64,000 nucleotides of DNA from Plecoglossus altivelis (taxonomy: Eukaryota; Chordata; Actinopteri; Osmeriformes; Plecoglossidae). The position numbers and the translations under genes were made by a program. The stretch lies in NCBI GenBank assembly GCA_036571765.1, contig BROE01000024.1:11080636-11144635 (forward strand). The letters run 5' to 3'. Numbering within the stretch: position 1 is the first letter of the stretch; each line of letters begins with the position of its first letter. A model generated the notes under the pieces. It saw only the letters and a list, made by a program, of their open reading frames with translations. It made no database searches and was not told the origin of the DNA. This document shows, in pieces, positions 1 to 12,399 of the stretch.

Positions 1-147
1 GAGAGAGAGGGGAGAGAGAATGAGATGGAGAGAGAGATGGTGAGAGATAGAGAGAGATGGAGAGAGAGAGAGAGAGGGAGAGAGATTGAGATGGAGAGAG
101 AAAGAAAAAGAGGGAGATAGACAAAGAAATAAATAGAGGAGAGAGAG

Positions 148-197
<50 letters not shown>

Positions 198-200
198 GCC
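1..200. repeat. (GA)n microsatellite at the left edge
   Basis: Nearly pure GA/GAGA with occasional tgg, running off the left end of the window. Confidence 0.9.
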
Positions 201-1273
201 CCTGCGATATAGCTGCTAAAACCCAGACAAGCTGCTGTGGAAATATAAAATCAAACCATGGCAACAGGGCCCCAAATCGTACACTGTTACATTGCATCAC
301 TCTAATTATCTTATTTCTTCTATTTAAAAAACATATTTTTCCCCTGCCTGATTTTATGACTGCTCACACCCAAACAAAGGCAATATGGGAGAGTTTGATT
401 AAAACATTTAATCACATAACTGCTTATAAAGGAAACCAAGAAAAGCATTCAGGGGAAATGACTCCAGCTATTGCTTTCGGAACATGTCTGCCTTTATGAG
501 CCAATTATCACCTAAAGAGGCTGGCACAAACGTAGCAGTCACTGAACTAATGACAAACATTAACGGCGGTAACTTTCCAGCATCCCTATAGTTTTACTGC
601 GCTGTGCTTAAGCGATATACAATACAAGACATCCTTTACCTCAGGACAAGCATCTACTATGAAGGGGACAGCAAAGACAAAACAACCTCTCCGTCATTTC
701 TGCTTCGGGTTTTTTGTAGCATTGATTCTAGTTTCCATACTTTAAACCGTACCAGGGCACTGTGCCAGCGAAGTTGAAGGAGTCATTGCTTTACTTCTGT
801 GCAACCATTGGCTTTAGCCGTCGTCCATTAGAAACAACACAGATGTCCAGCTGTGTGCTTGGATAGCAGTAGCTGCCAGGGTGAATGACTGTGGTCCTTT
901 GCATCAAAGCGTGAAAGTGTACACAGACACAGACACAGTTTCTGTGTGAGGTCAACCATTGTTTGTCCCAAAAAGTGACTCATCTCACAAAAGCGTTACA
1001 CTTTGTTTTCCGTTCGGTACCCTTCCGAACCTCGGTGCCCAGCCTCCCTGAAGAAGCCGTTCAGCTAACAAGCTTTCAGGAAAGACAAATTACATTAGCC
1101 TTTCCAAAATCCCCCAAAACAAGCCATTAAAGAAACAGAGCAACCGCGATGAACTTTCTAATGCTGCAATAGGTGACAGAAGCCTTTCACACTGGCTTCT
1201 CCAGATGGGAAACATTATAATATTGAGCCCTTTAAACTGCCAGTCTTCAAACAACTGTATGGAGACTGTGTGA

Positions 1274-1275
<2 letters not shown>

Positions 1276-1325
<50 letters not shown>

Positions 1326-1432
1326 GTGTGTGTGAATAGTTGTATGCGTGTCGTTGTGCATATGTGTGTGTGTGTATGAATAGTTGTGTGCGTGTCGTTA
1401 TGCGTATGTGTGCGTGTGTGTGTGTGTGTGTG
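1276..1432. repeat. (GT)n microsatellite
   Basis: An uninterrupted block of about 48 bp (1276-1323), then interrupted GT with tatgaatagttgt spacers. Confidence 0.9.
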
Positions 1433-2598
1433 GTGCTGAGACCTGGACACTGTTTACAGTAGTAAATGTGGTCTGTCTCAAGAGGGTCTCTTGGTTAGTG
1501 TGTGTGAGTGAGTCTGCTGTCGTCCGTTGGGATGCAGAGAGCTGGCTAAGAGCTTCTGTATTTCACAGAGGAGCAACACGTCTCTCTGGACACCCTTGAT
1601 GGGTTCCCGGCCTGGTGCAATCCAAACCGGTGACAGGGTTGCCAGGGTTCGACTAAGGAACAGCCTCATTTCCACCCGCACAGGGGCCATCTCTGGAGCC
1701 TTCTGATTTGGGAGGGTTGCTTAATCCCACAAACTACTTCTGGATGGAGGCTTGGATTTATCAGGGTCCCTGCTGCCAGTGAGACTGGAGTGTACTCCTT
1801 CCATCTGGTACGCACACGGAGAGCGGTGGGGGCTCCAAACCCCCTTTTTTTGGGGGTCCGTAAAAGAGCCGTAAAACTCTTTTCCAACACTTGGTTGGGA
1901 TAATTAAACAAAGGTATCGCCGTCTTCCTTTATTAGCAGCATGTGAGTGTCTGTGGTTCCATAGCTCAGCCTTGCCTGTGATGTCTGCCTGTAGAAAAGG
2001 CCCTACAGCCTACAGCAATACAACACCAGGGCCGTGGCCCCTGTCGCACAGGGGGAGTTAGCACGCTACACGCCCACTGAAACAATGCCGGGTGGATTTC
2101 TCTAAACTGAAAATATGCGGCCGAGGTGTATCGAAATTCGAATGTGGCCTTATCAGAAATAGAAATGGGGAATATTCTATTCATGGAGAGTCCACACATG
2201 CCCTGGAGAGGTTTGCAAAATGATACCAGGAGATCCCTAATTAGGTGTATCACTTTGTTCAACTATCTCCGTCATTGTGGAATTGGGAATGCATTGTAAA
2301 GAAGGATTGTTTCGTCTCAGGACTGTCCTAATGGCTGGATGATTGAGGTGGGGTTTTTCTCTCTCTACAACAAAGGACATGTAGGGGCAGCGGGGACATG
2401 GTAACCGATGAGGGTAAACTGATCTGGGTTGCTTGGTGACGGATAGAGGGATGGAGGGAGGGAGGAACCTGGAGATGGAAGGATGGAGAGAGGACACTCA
2501 CAGGGCCAGACACCTGAGACGCGCTCTCACATTCCTGCTCTCGGCCCATTGTCGTCTCCACCCCAGGCAATGGACCTGCTGCAGATGGTGCACGCACA

Positions 2599-2631
<33 letters not shown>

Positions 2632-2791
2632 GCACGCAGACAGGCAGATATTGGCACACTTAAGTACACAGAGCAGTATCACACCCTCAACCCTGAAAGT
2701 TTGAGTTAATATTACTTCTTGGGTGAAATATGCTGCTGCAGACTGGAGACTGCTTAGCCAGGAGAAACAGAGCAGATTCAGCTGTACTTAC

Positions 2792-2868
2792 AGGAGACGT
2801 CCGGCACGGCCGCCAGTGGTTTGATTGCTTCTTCAGGCTGTCCGTCTGTCAGACTGTCCCCCTGCAGC
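2792..2868 (-). CDS. c8orf34: c8orf34 exon 9 (RLQGD block)
   Basis: This 77 bp exon (1 + 25 codons + 1) encodes LQGDSLTDGQPEEAIKPLAA and VPDVS. The acceptor is ctgtcacag (plus-strand ctg at 2869-2871) and the donor is gtaagt (2786-2791). LQGD directly after CAR is the family's conserved junction; the remainder is acidic and less conserved, as expected of the C-terminal part. No later exon or stop could be recognised below 2792, so the gene appears to continue left of the window. Confidence 0.85.
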
Positions 2869-5800
2869 CTGTGACAGAGACATCACAACATCACACATCA
2901 CACCTCCACAGACACAGGCAGTGATGGAACCCAAACTGCTGCTTACTCACTGGTTTCACCCTCAACTAGAATGTAAGTTCTGTATTTTTCCACGGCTTAA
3001 AGCTAGAACCAGTACTGAATACAATATCAGTGAAAAGTTTGGGACACGATGTCATATAAATTTGAATTGGAGGGTCCAAACGTTTGACTGGCAACGTATG
3101 TGGTCGCAGTGTACTAGGTGGAAGAGAGAGGAGGAAGACTTGAATCTCTGTTGCACAACGAAAGGCAGAAGTGATGTGACCCAGGAAAGGTATGCTGATG
3201 GTAACATAGGGGACAGCTTAGAGATGAGCAACCTATCACAGCATCAGGAACCACGGTCGGATAGAATCTGATTGGCTGAAAAGCCCTCATTGCCGGATTC
3301 TGGGAAGTGATACAAAATCCAGAACATCAATAGAATCTTTGCAAACACCCTGATGAAGCGCCACTGACCTTAGTTTCAGGGACTAGACTAGGACACTGAT
3401 AATCTTGCCAACCTCTATAGGAAAACCCTACTCTGCAGACTCCAATGGTCATGGTCCACAAGTTGAACTATTGTGCAAGGCTCTCGGTTCCAAACCCTCA
3501 TGGTCCTGCCAGAGCTATGTGCCTTGGGGAGAAATGGGAGCTTGTCAGGAGAGATTTGACAGTCTCCTTCTGCACTGTTAAAGGACTTATGGCGCTCAGG
3601 GATGGGAAAGTACACTGCGGGCGAAAGACAAACTGTTATCGAAATGCTTTCTTAACTGGAATGCGAACTAGCAATCTGTCGTCCATTTTGCGGTCGGTCC
3701 ACGGGATGGTGAGGTCACATGGCATTTTCTCAGTGCTTTCCTTGCCTACAAACGGACTTGCATACCGCACATAGCTTGCGCATCAGCAGAATTTCTTTTT
3801 CAATAGTATGTATTTAGAGATTGTAAATCCTTCTATGTATCCTATTGAAGTCTACACTACTCCAGTTGTGAATTCAACTGTGTGCTTTTTTTCCCCATGT
3901 CATCAGTCAACCAGAGACAAAAGGGAAGCCATTGGCGTTGTGTCACTGAGGGGGAGGGGTGTTCCTTTAGCATCACATACCTTCATGACACATCTAAACC
4001 AGGTGGCTTTTTAACATCGTCAGCGAGACCCCAACTGAACAAGCCCAGAGCTGACCTAAAAAGCCCTGCATTCCAATCAGCTCGAGTCCCTTCCCACCAC
4101 CCCCCCCCCACCCCCACCACTGCATTCCATGTATGAAAACAATTTAATTAATAGCCGGGTCTGTGGACCGAGAGACTGCTCGCTGCAGGGCTGGCTGACG
4201 ACCCTTGGGCTTGGCAACAGAAGGACCGGGGCGGGAGTGCCGGGATTGGCCCGGACAAGCTAAAGGAACCAGCCGGGGTCTATAAAGACGTGAGGTGAAG
4301 GGTGAGGCTAAACACAGCTGTAGGGGGGGAGACAAGGACATACCCACAGGACGGAGGCTACACAACACTTCACACTTCACACAGGCTGGCAGCGACCGCC
4401 AGGGGGAAACACGCCTTTACTTGGCCTGAACACACATGTGCAAACAAAATATGCACGCACGCACACATGTATTAAAGCATGTGGAAATAGACAGGGACCC
4501 CCAAGTTCCTTGGTTGGCGGGATGACACGGTCTGGCCTCTCTCGACACGACGCCTCCGCAGCAACATCTGAAGGCTTCCTCCTCGCCACATGAAGAGCGC
4601 AAGACCGACTCGTCTCCTGAGGACAAACGCCAAAAGTCCAGCAGCTTTGGGACCATCTCAGAAGGGAACTATACGCTGTGAGGAAGTGTCACTGCAGTAC
4701 AGCATCAAACATGACAAACCCATCCTCGCTAACCGACTGCTTTCGTTTCCCTCGCTGTCCTAGGAGAGTGCAGATGTTTCTTGAATGCACCTCCAGTCAC
4801 TGTGAGGTAGCAACATACGGCACACACGCTAACTCTACTAGCACAGGGCCCACAGGGCTGAGTCACAGCGAGGTGAGGCTGTAAATAAATAAACACCCTT
4901 GCAGGGGGAACTGAGGTCTGTCACCTCTATGCTGCAGGTGTGAATTAGTATGTCCTCCACTCTATGACGGCAAGAGGGGGACAAAATGCGACGGGCTGGT
5001 GGCATTTCTATAGCTAGATCCTCAATGGTTTCATCCTCGTTCTCCCGTCCAGCAACCACACATCCGAACATCTTTTTAGCAGAGCAAATTCACAGCGGTA
5101 CAGCCCATGGTTTAGTTCGGTACTGATCCGGTGACAGTTCGTACATGTTAGGAAACCCTGTGTGTTTGTCAGAGTGGGGAAGGGTATGTGAGGAATTTCG
5201 GTCAAACCTCTAATTCTAGGATAGAAGCTCTCTGTCACACAAAGACCCAGTCACCCCAGGTCTCACAGCCCCCGACACACACAGACACACACACACACCA
5301 CAGAGGACATTGTGTGTCCTGCAGACATGCCTGTGAAGGTAGGACTGTAAAGCCAGAGGGCAGAGGTCAAACAGCATGGACAGACAGGGTCTGCTTCAAC
5401 AAAGGCTTTACAGTGTGTATTTTAACACACCACCTCAATGGGATTCCCAGAAAGCCCATCAAATCTGTCCCCTCCCCTTCCACCCCTCCCCCCGAGATCT
5501 GCTCTCCCCACAGGACACCCTCTAAACCTGGCCGCCCTGAAGGCCTGCATGTGGGGAATGCAAGGCTGGGCGCTGGATCACTTGCTTGTGAGTGTGTGTG
5601 CTGTTGTGTGTGTTGTGGGGGTGGGGGGGGGGGGTCGGGGCGTGTTCGTGGGTTTATGTGGCGTGTGTGTGAATGCCTTTATCTGCTTGTGTGCGTGTGT
5701 GTTTGAATAACACCCCTTTATTAAGGCCATGCTCTCAGCATAAAACCATCCAGTCCAAAGGTTGTCCGTAGCAATGACTTGCCTCCTCACCACACAGCTG

Positions 5801-6678
5801 TTTGAAAGGCTGCCTGCTTGATAACCATTAAAACAGAGGAAGGACATGGTCAGATCAAACAGGATGGAGCAGGACTTCAGCGTGACCAGGAGAAGCTGGA
5901 GATGTCTCGATCTTTCTGTGAGAGAGATACTTCGCAGCACTCAAATCTAGCTACAGCAATACCGCTGCCCTCCACGAACCAGTGATAAGTCTCAGATATA
6001 AACCATTGGATTTAAACATTTAGAGAGATAAACTAAATCCCTAACAGATACCATCCAGTATCCTGCAAAGTCACGCATCCATCGGTACAGTATGTGCATA
6101 TCACAATACTGATAGACTGAATGAATGAGAGACCACAAAAAACAAACAAACAGATGCCAGGGCAGAGAGGAGCGGGCATGCAGACACACATGCTTGTGGC
6201 GTCTGTGGCCCAGCGATACCCTCTTATCTGGCCCTGGCATCAGAGGGGGACGTCGTGCCCATGCCTGCCCATCGCGCTCCACACCAGGAAATCTCAACGC
6301 AACATCGGGCCGCGGATCAGAGGAACAGGAAATGTGTCGGGAGAGAAAAGAAGCAGCGCCACGAAAGAAAGAAGAAAAAAAGAAGCGATAAAAGAGAGAG
6401 AATAGGCGGCGGTCGTGAAGACTGCTATCACACTTTGTGAAAACAAACAGTTTTGGAATGCACTTAAGACGTGATATTGGGGATGGCATACTGGAGGTAT
6501 GCACACTGCAGATGGAGGATACTGAGCAGAGAGACGGGGGGAAGCCAGGGAGAGCAACAGGGACACAGGAAGACACACTGGAGGGGCAAGGAAGGAAGGA
6601 AGGAAGGAAGGAAGATGGACATTTATGAAAAAAAACTAGAGAAGGGGGAGCAAAATGGGCTAACTTGAGCAAAGAGAG

Positions 6679-6724
<46 letters not shown>

Positions 6725-9700
6725 GAGAGAGGGAGAGAGAGAGAGAGAGGAATAAAAGGGAAGGGTCAGCATTTACCTGGCACACCTGGAGCAGATGTTG
6801 AGCGTGACTTTGGCCTGGGGCTCCGGGCAGTAGGAGCTCCGTCCCTGGCTGAACTTACTGCCTGATGGAGCTAAGCCCGTCACCCCCTCCATCCTAAGGT
6901 CATCCAGGTCCTCTGAGGAGGCAGGGAGGACAGAGAGAGGGGGAGAGAACAGAGAGAGGGGGGATGGAGAACAAGGAGAGTGGGAAGCGACAGGGAGGAC
7001 AGAGAGAGAGAGAGGAGGGAGGGAGGAGAGGAGATGGGGGAGGAACAGAGAGTACAGAACAGGACAGTCATTAATCACCGACACAAACCGTCGACAGCGG
7101 CGCTGACGGCCAGGGGCGGCCATTTTGAAGAAGACAGAGAGGCGAGAGCAGAGCCAGAGTGGAGGATGGAGACATGGGGAGGGAGGGAAAAAGAGGTGGA
7201 AGAGACGTGACTGTCTGTGATCTCTCCCTGTGTCCCAGTGAGCATGAACTCTATCTCTCCTCTTCACTCTCCTCTGCCTGAGCCTTAAAGAGCTCCATAT
7301 GCACCAGACACGCTAATGTCCATCTTTCTTACACACACACACACAAACATGGACACACACGTTCTTACACGCTTACAAGTGCTGTGCGCACGCACTCTTC
7401 TCACTCTCAAGCTCTCCAGTGTTAGTGCTAACAGGTGCAGAGAGCACCAGACCCAAAAGCTCCCTGGCAGCCATCCTAGGATCAAGAGAACATCTTCTCT
7501 CTATCTATCTCTCCTCTTTCGGCTCTTTCGCTCTCTCTCTTCTCTTCTCTCAAACGAAAAAAAAAAACAACAAACATGATTGCCAGGGCGAGCAGAGGAG
7601 CGGGCATGCAGAACACAACAATGCTCCATTTCGTGGCGCTCTGTCGCTGGTTTTAGTCTGTGTGGCCCACACCCAGCCCACCCAGCCGCCGATACCCTCT
7701 TATCTGGCACTGGCTGGCTCAGGGGAGACGTCCGATGTATTCCCGACGCACACATCACTAAGCCGGCACGTCTCACCATCACCCGTTCCTGTCTAACTTC
7801 TGACCCCACGCAGAATGACCATATTTGCCCCATCTCGCTATCCCTAGAACGATCAGCCGGTACAGTAGGCTCCACCACCACACTAAGGAAGACAATCTCT
7901 ACCTCCAACCATCGCAGCCGCCTGCCAACAAGGCCATCTGCGGCACCTTAGGAAGGAACAGGAAATGAATAGTCAGGAGAGACAAGACCAGCAGCATACC
8001 GCCACGAAAAGAAAAGAAGAAGAAAAAAAAGAAGCCAGAAAAAAGAAAGAGAAAAATTATTCCTTTTTTAGCCGTGATCGAGACATAAGAGCGTCACTCA
8101 AACAGCGGTCAGTGAAGAACACTGCTATGCACACTTTGTTGAAAAACCAGTTTTGGAATGCACTTAAAGACGATTGATATCTGGGGATGGCATACTGGAC
8201 GGTATGCACCAGTGCAGTACTTTGGAGTCGGGATTAACTGAGCAGCAGGAAGACGGGGGCGACAAGCCAGGGAGAAGCACACCAAGGAGGAACACAGAAG
8301 ACACACTTGGCAGGGGCCATGATGGAAGGAAGGAAGGAGGAGAGGAAGTGGAACATTATGAAAAAAAAAAAAAACGTAAGCAGACAAACAACGGGTGAGA
8401 CCAACAATGGGCTAACTTGCAGCAAAGCGATGAGCTAGCAGGAGAAACAGAAGAGACGATGAATCATGAGAGAGAGAGAGGAAGAGCGGGAGAGAGAGAG
8501 AGAGAGAGATGTTAGAGAGAAGGAGAAGAGAGGAAATAAAGGAACGGATGTCAGCATTTAACCTGGCACACCTTGAGCAGATGTTAGAGCGTTGACTTTG
8601 GCCGCTGGGGCTCGCCCGGCAGTAGGAGCTCCGTTCCCTGGCCTGAACTTACATGCTGATGAGCTAGACCCAGTCACCGCTCCTTCCAGCTTTCCTGCAG
8701 AAGCCGTTCCAGTCCGAGGTCCTCATCTGAGGGAGCGCAGGCGAAGATCCCACGAGCCACCCACAGCCCAACAGGCACAGAGGAGAGGCACGGGAGAGAA
8801 CAGAGCAGGGGACCGGCGGGATGGTCACGCTCCTCGAAACAAGAGTCGATGGTATGGGAAGCCAGGCTCGCACGGACAGAGAGCAGAATGAGAGGGAGAG
8901 AGAGCATGGGAGAGAGTGAGATGGGGGGAGGAACAGAGAGTACAGAACAGGACAGTCATTAATCACCGACACAAACCGTCGACAGCGGCGCTGACGGCCA
9001 GGGGCCTGAGGCGGCCATTTTTGAAGAAAGACAGAGAGAGGCGAGGCAGAAGCCAGAGTGTACGCAGATGGAGACATGGCGATCACCTTAGCGGCACGGG
9101 ATAACTCGGGAGAAAAAAATAATCTGGTGTGACAGAGACAGTGCACTGTCTACAATTGTTGATCTCTCCTGCTGTCCCAAGTGTGAGCCTCATTGAATCT
9201 ATCTCTCTTCACTCTCCTCTGCCTGAGCCTTAAAGAGCTCCATATGCACCAGACACGCTAATGTCATCTTTCTTACACACACACACACAAACATGGACAC
9301 ACACGTTCTTACACGCTTACAAGTGCTGTGCGCACGCACTCTTCTCACTCTCAAGCTCTCCAGTGTTAGTGCTAACAGGTGCAGAGAGCACCAGACCCAA
9401 AAGCTGGCAGCCATCCCTAGGATCAGAGAGAACATTCTCTCTCTATCTATCTCTCCCTCTTTCGCTCTTTCGCTCTCTCTCTCTCTCTCTCTCTCCCTCT
9501 GGCATCCTTCTTTTTTCTCTTTATATCTTCCTCCCTCCCCTCCCCTTCTCACTCAATCTCTCTTGCTCACCCACATCTTAACATCACCTCCCATACCCCC
9601 CCCCACTTTTCTCTCACTTGCTCAAAACTCTCTCCCTGCCTGTGCTCTCTCTCCCTGCCTGCTCTCTCTCTCTCCCTGCCTGCTCTCTCTCTCTCTCTCA

Positions 9701-10462
9701 CCTCTCTGTCTCCTCTATCTCCCACCCCCACCTCTCCTCTCAGTCTCCCCTGGCCCTGTCTCTCTGTTCTTGCTTAAACAAACAGCTGTTGTTCCTGGTG
9801 GAGCCGTGGACCTGTGCTGCACACGCGATGCTGCTCCCAGGTTCAACACTGGGCCCTGGTCCAGAACCACACACCACTATCACATGATGAGGTATCATGC
9901 CATTTATTTTCGGCTTGAAGGCACAGTAAACGATGCACATTAGAAGGAGCAAGAGGGGTGTAGTAACACAATAATGGCAAACAGCTCTGGCTTCAATAAC
10001 AAGGTTAAAGGACAGGAGGGAGTCTGTTTGAGGGGGACTGCCTGGCAGGGGTTTCTGTCACAGGACAAGAGAGCCATGACGCTTTGCTAAATATGAATCA
10101 AGATTAAAGAGAGAAATCAAATCAGTCACAAGTTTTGGGTTCTGAGCTCATCTTTGAGTGATAAAACATGTGCTAGCAGTTTCCATGTTGTGAGAAGGAA
10201 CACAATGTTTGTTCTGGTCTCCTTTTCCGATTGGTCAAATATTGTCGTCAAGCATGTTGCTGTCTGGAACATTTGATTGGATCAAATTGTTATTCCAACG
10301 TTAGTCCATTTGTGTCGTAATTTTTGTTTGCGTCCATTCCAAAGAATTTGAAATATTTGACAACAAGGTTTCAATTACTGGTCATGATTCCTATCACTGC
10401 CTGTGTGTGTGTATGTGTGTGGTGTGTGTGTGTATGCCTGTACATGTGTGAGTGGATGCCTG

Positions 10463-10516
<54 letters not shown>

Positions 10517-12355
10517 CACCTGTGTACGAGGTAAACAAAGTCACATAAAACACATGCTTTTCCCCCCAGCATCATATTACCAAGCTTTTAGTTTGAACGA
10601 TAAACAGGCCCTGCACCTCGAAACAGGACACCTCATGACTAATCACCAGGATTAAAGGACAGACACTCATCCAGTGAGAAACTGCTCTGTTCCATCCATC
10701 ATTCGCTCCCCATCCATCCATCCAACTACCTTTCCTCCATCCATCCTCAAGCCCTCAGCATGTTCCTGCACTAAACGCTCTTTCCTAAGTGTCTGTTTTC
10801 AGACCTGCCTGTCTCTCCTCTCACATACCTGTCTCTCCTCTTGTCTGCCTGTGTCTCGTCCAACCTGTCCCTCTACCTCCTACCTGGTCATTTAAAGGAA
10901 GATGCTTTGCATCTTGCATGTACGGTGAGTTCATGCAGACGTGAACAATGTGGCATCCAACTGATCCTTCTTTGTTTGAAACAACCAGGTGCTCCTTCGG
11001 CCTTGTCAAAATAAAAGACTCCAAGTCAAACTGAAGCAACATGAACACCATACTGTACCAGCTGCAGTGGGAGCTCCATCCAAGGTAATTCCCCCGAAAA
11101 TGTGTGACTAATATGCTTGGGCCAGCAGAACCCAGTGACCTTGATGTGCTACAGCAGAAGTGACTGTTTGGGTTAGGTACATCCCCACGGGCTGCTGTGT
11201 GAGTGGCGTGTGACAGGGAAGCCTGTGCTTCTGTAATGTAATGGCCTTAAGCGTGGTCATATTAGATGTCCTATTCATGAGTACAGAGAAACGGTGGTTG
11301 GGGGGGGGGGGAGAAGGGAGAGGAGGAGAGGGCGGGTGAGCGGGCGGGTGAGATGGGAGTCTGGGGCAGGTTGGCTGTTTAGCGGTCGTGGGAATGGCTC
11401 AAGTTCTGCCTGCCTCCTCCCACCCCTGTCCTACTGACTCTCCATTCCTTTTCTCAGCCTCATCCTCTCTCCTTTCACCTCTCTCTTCATCTGGACAAGG
11501 GAGAACCCTTGGTTGGATGTCTGGTCTTCATCGCTCACATTTCTTCCTTCTTCAAACCTGGTGCTGTTCACGTGGAGGAACCACGTTACTCGTTATGACG
11601 TCATTTACGCTTTATGACAAGCCACCGAGCTGCTCAAAACACATATCAGTCTGTGAATCATTTTCAAACCTCATCATCTTGTCCCTGTCTTTCCTTGCTT
11701 CCTTCTTCCCCTCTCTATTTCCTTCGGTTGAAGAGTAAAAGACACAAAGAGATAGATACCTTCACTCTGTCTGGAGAGCGAAAGAGAGCAAGAAGCACAG
11801 ACAAGGCGATGAGGAGAGATAGAGAGAGACAGCGAGAGAAAGGTATACTGTATCTCATCTCAGAAACATGCAGGTAAACATAAACAGGAAGCTTGAGCTG
11901 GATGACCAGATCATGTCACAAAGAGGTGTTAAGGCAAATAAACCAAGCTGAGCATGACATCATGGCGTGCTGGAGACGGCAGCCTCACCCTCACCCAAAC
12001 CGCTATCTGTGGAATTACACTGTGGCTCAGCAGCAGCAGACAGCCAGGGAGAGAAAGCTGGCTGATCCCATCATCGCTGCCTCACTCTCTCTCTCACTCT
12101 CTCTCTCTCTGCCTCTGTCTCTGTGTCTCCCTCTCTCTGTCTCTCTCTCTCTCACCCTCTCATCCTCTCTCTCTCTGCCTCTGTCTCTGTCTCCCTCTCT
12201 CTCGCCCTGTGTCTCTCTGCCTCTGTCTCTGTGTTTCTCTCTCTCTCTTCCTCTCTCTCTTTCTCTCTCTGTCTCCTTCTCCCTCTCTCTGTCTCTCTGT
12301 CTCTCTCTCTGTCTCTGTCTCCCTCTCTCTCTGTCTCCCTCTCTCGCTGTCCCTG

Positions 12356-12399
<44 letters not shown>

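Larger units (their letters stand above)
1..2791. other. intron or 3' side of c8orf34, no further exon seen
   Basis: Apart from the GA and GT microsatellites this is ordinary unique sequence. I looked on the minus strand for the remaining c8orf34 C-terminal coding sequence and could not recognise it. The open frames at 1478-2669 have no convincing splice sites or homology. Confidence 0.6.

Noticed and set aside
4838..5071. Minus-strand frame containing NEDETIEDLAIEMPPARR, considered as a late c8orf34 exon
   Set aside because: Exon 9 (2792-2868) joins exon 8 perfectly in sequence and phase, while this frame has only weak splice sites and does not resemble the family.
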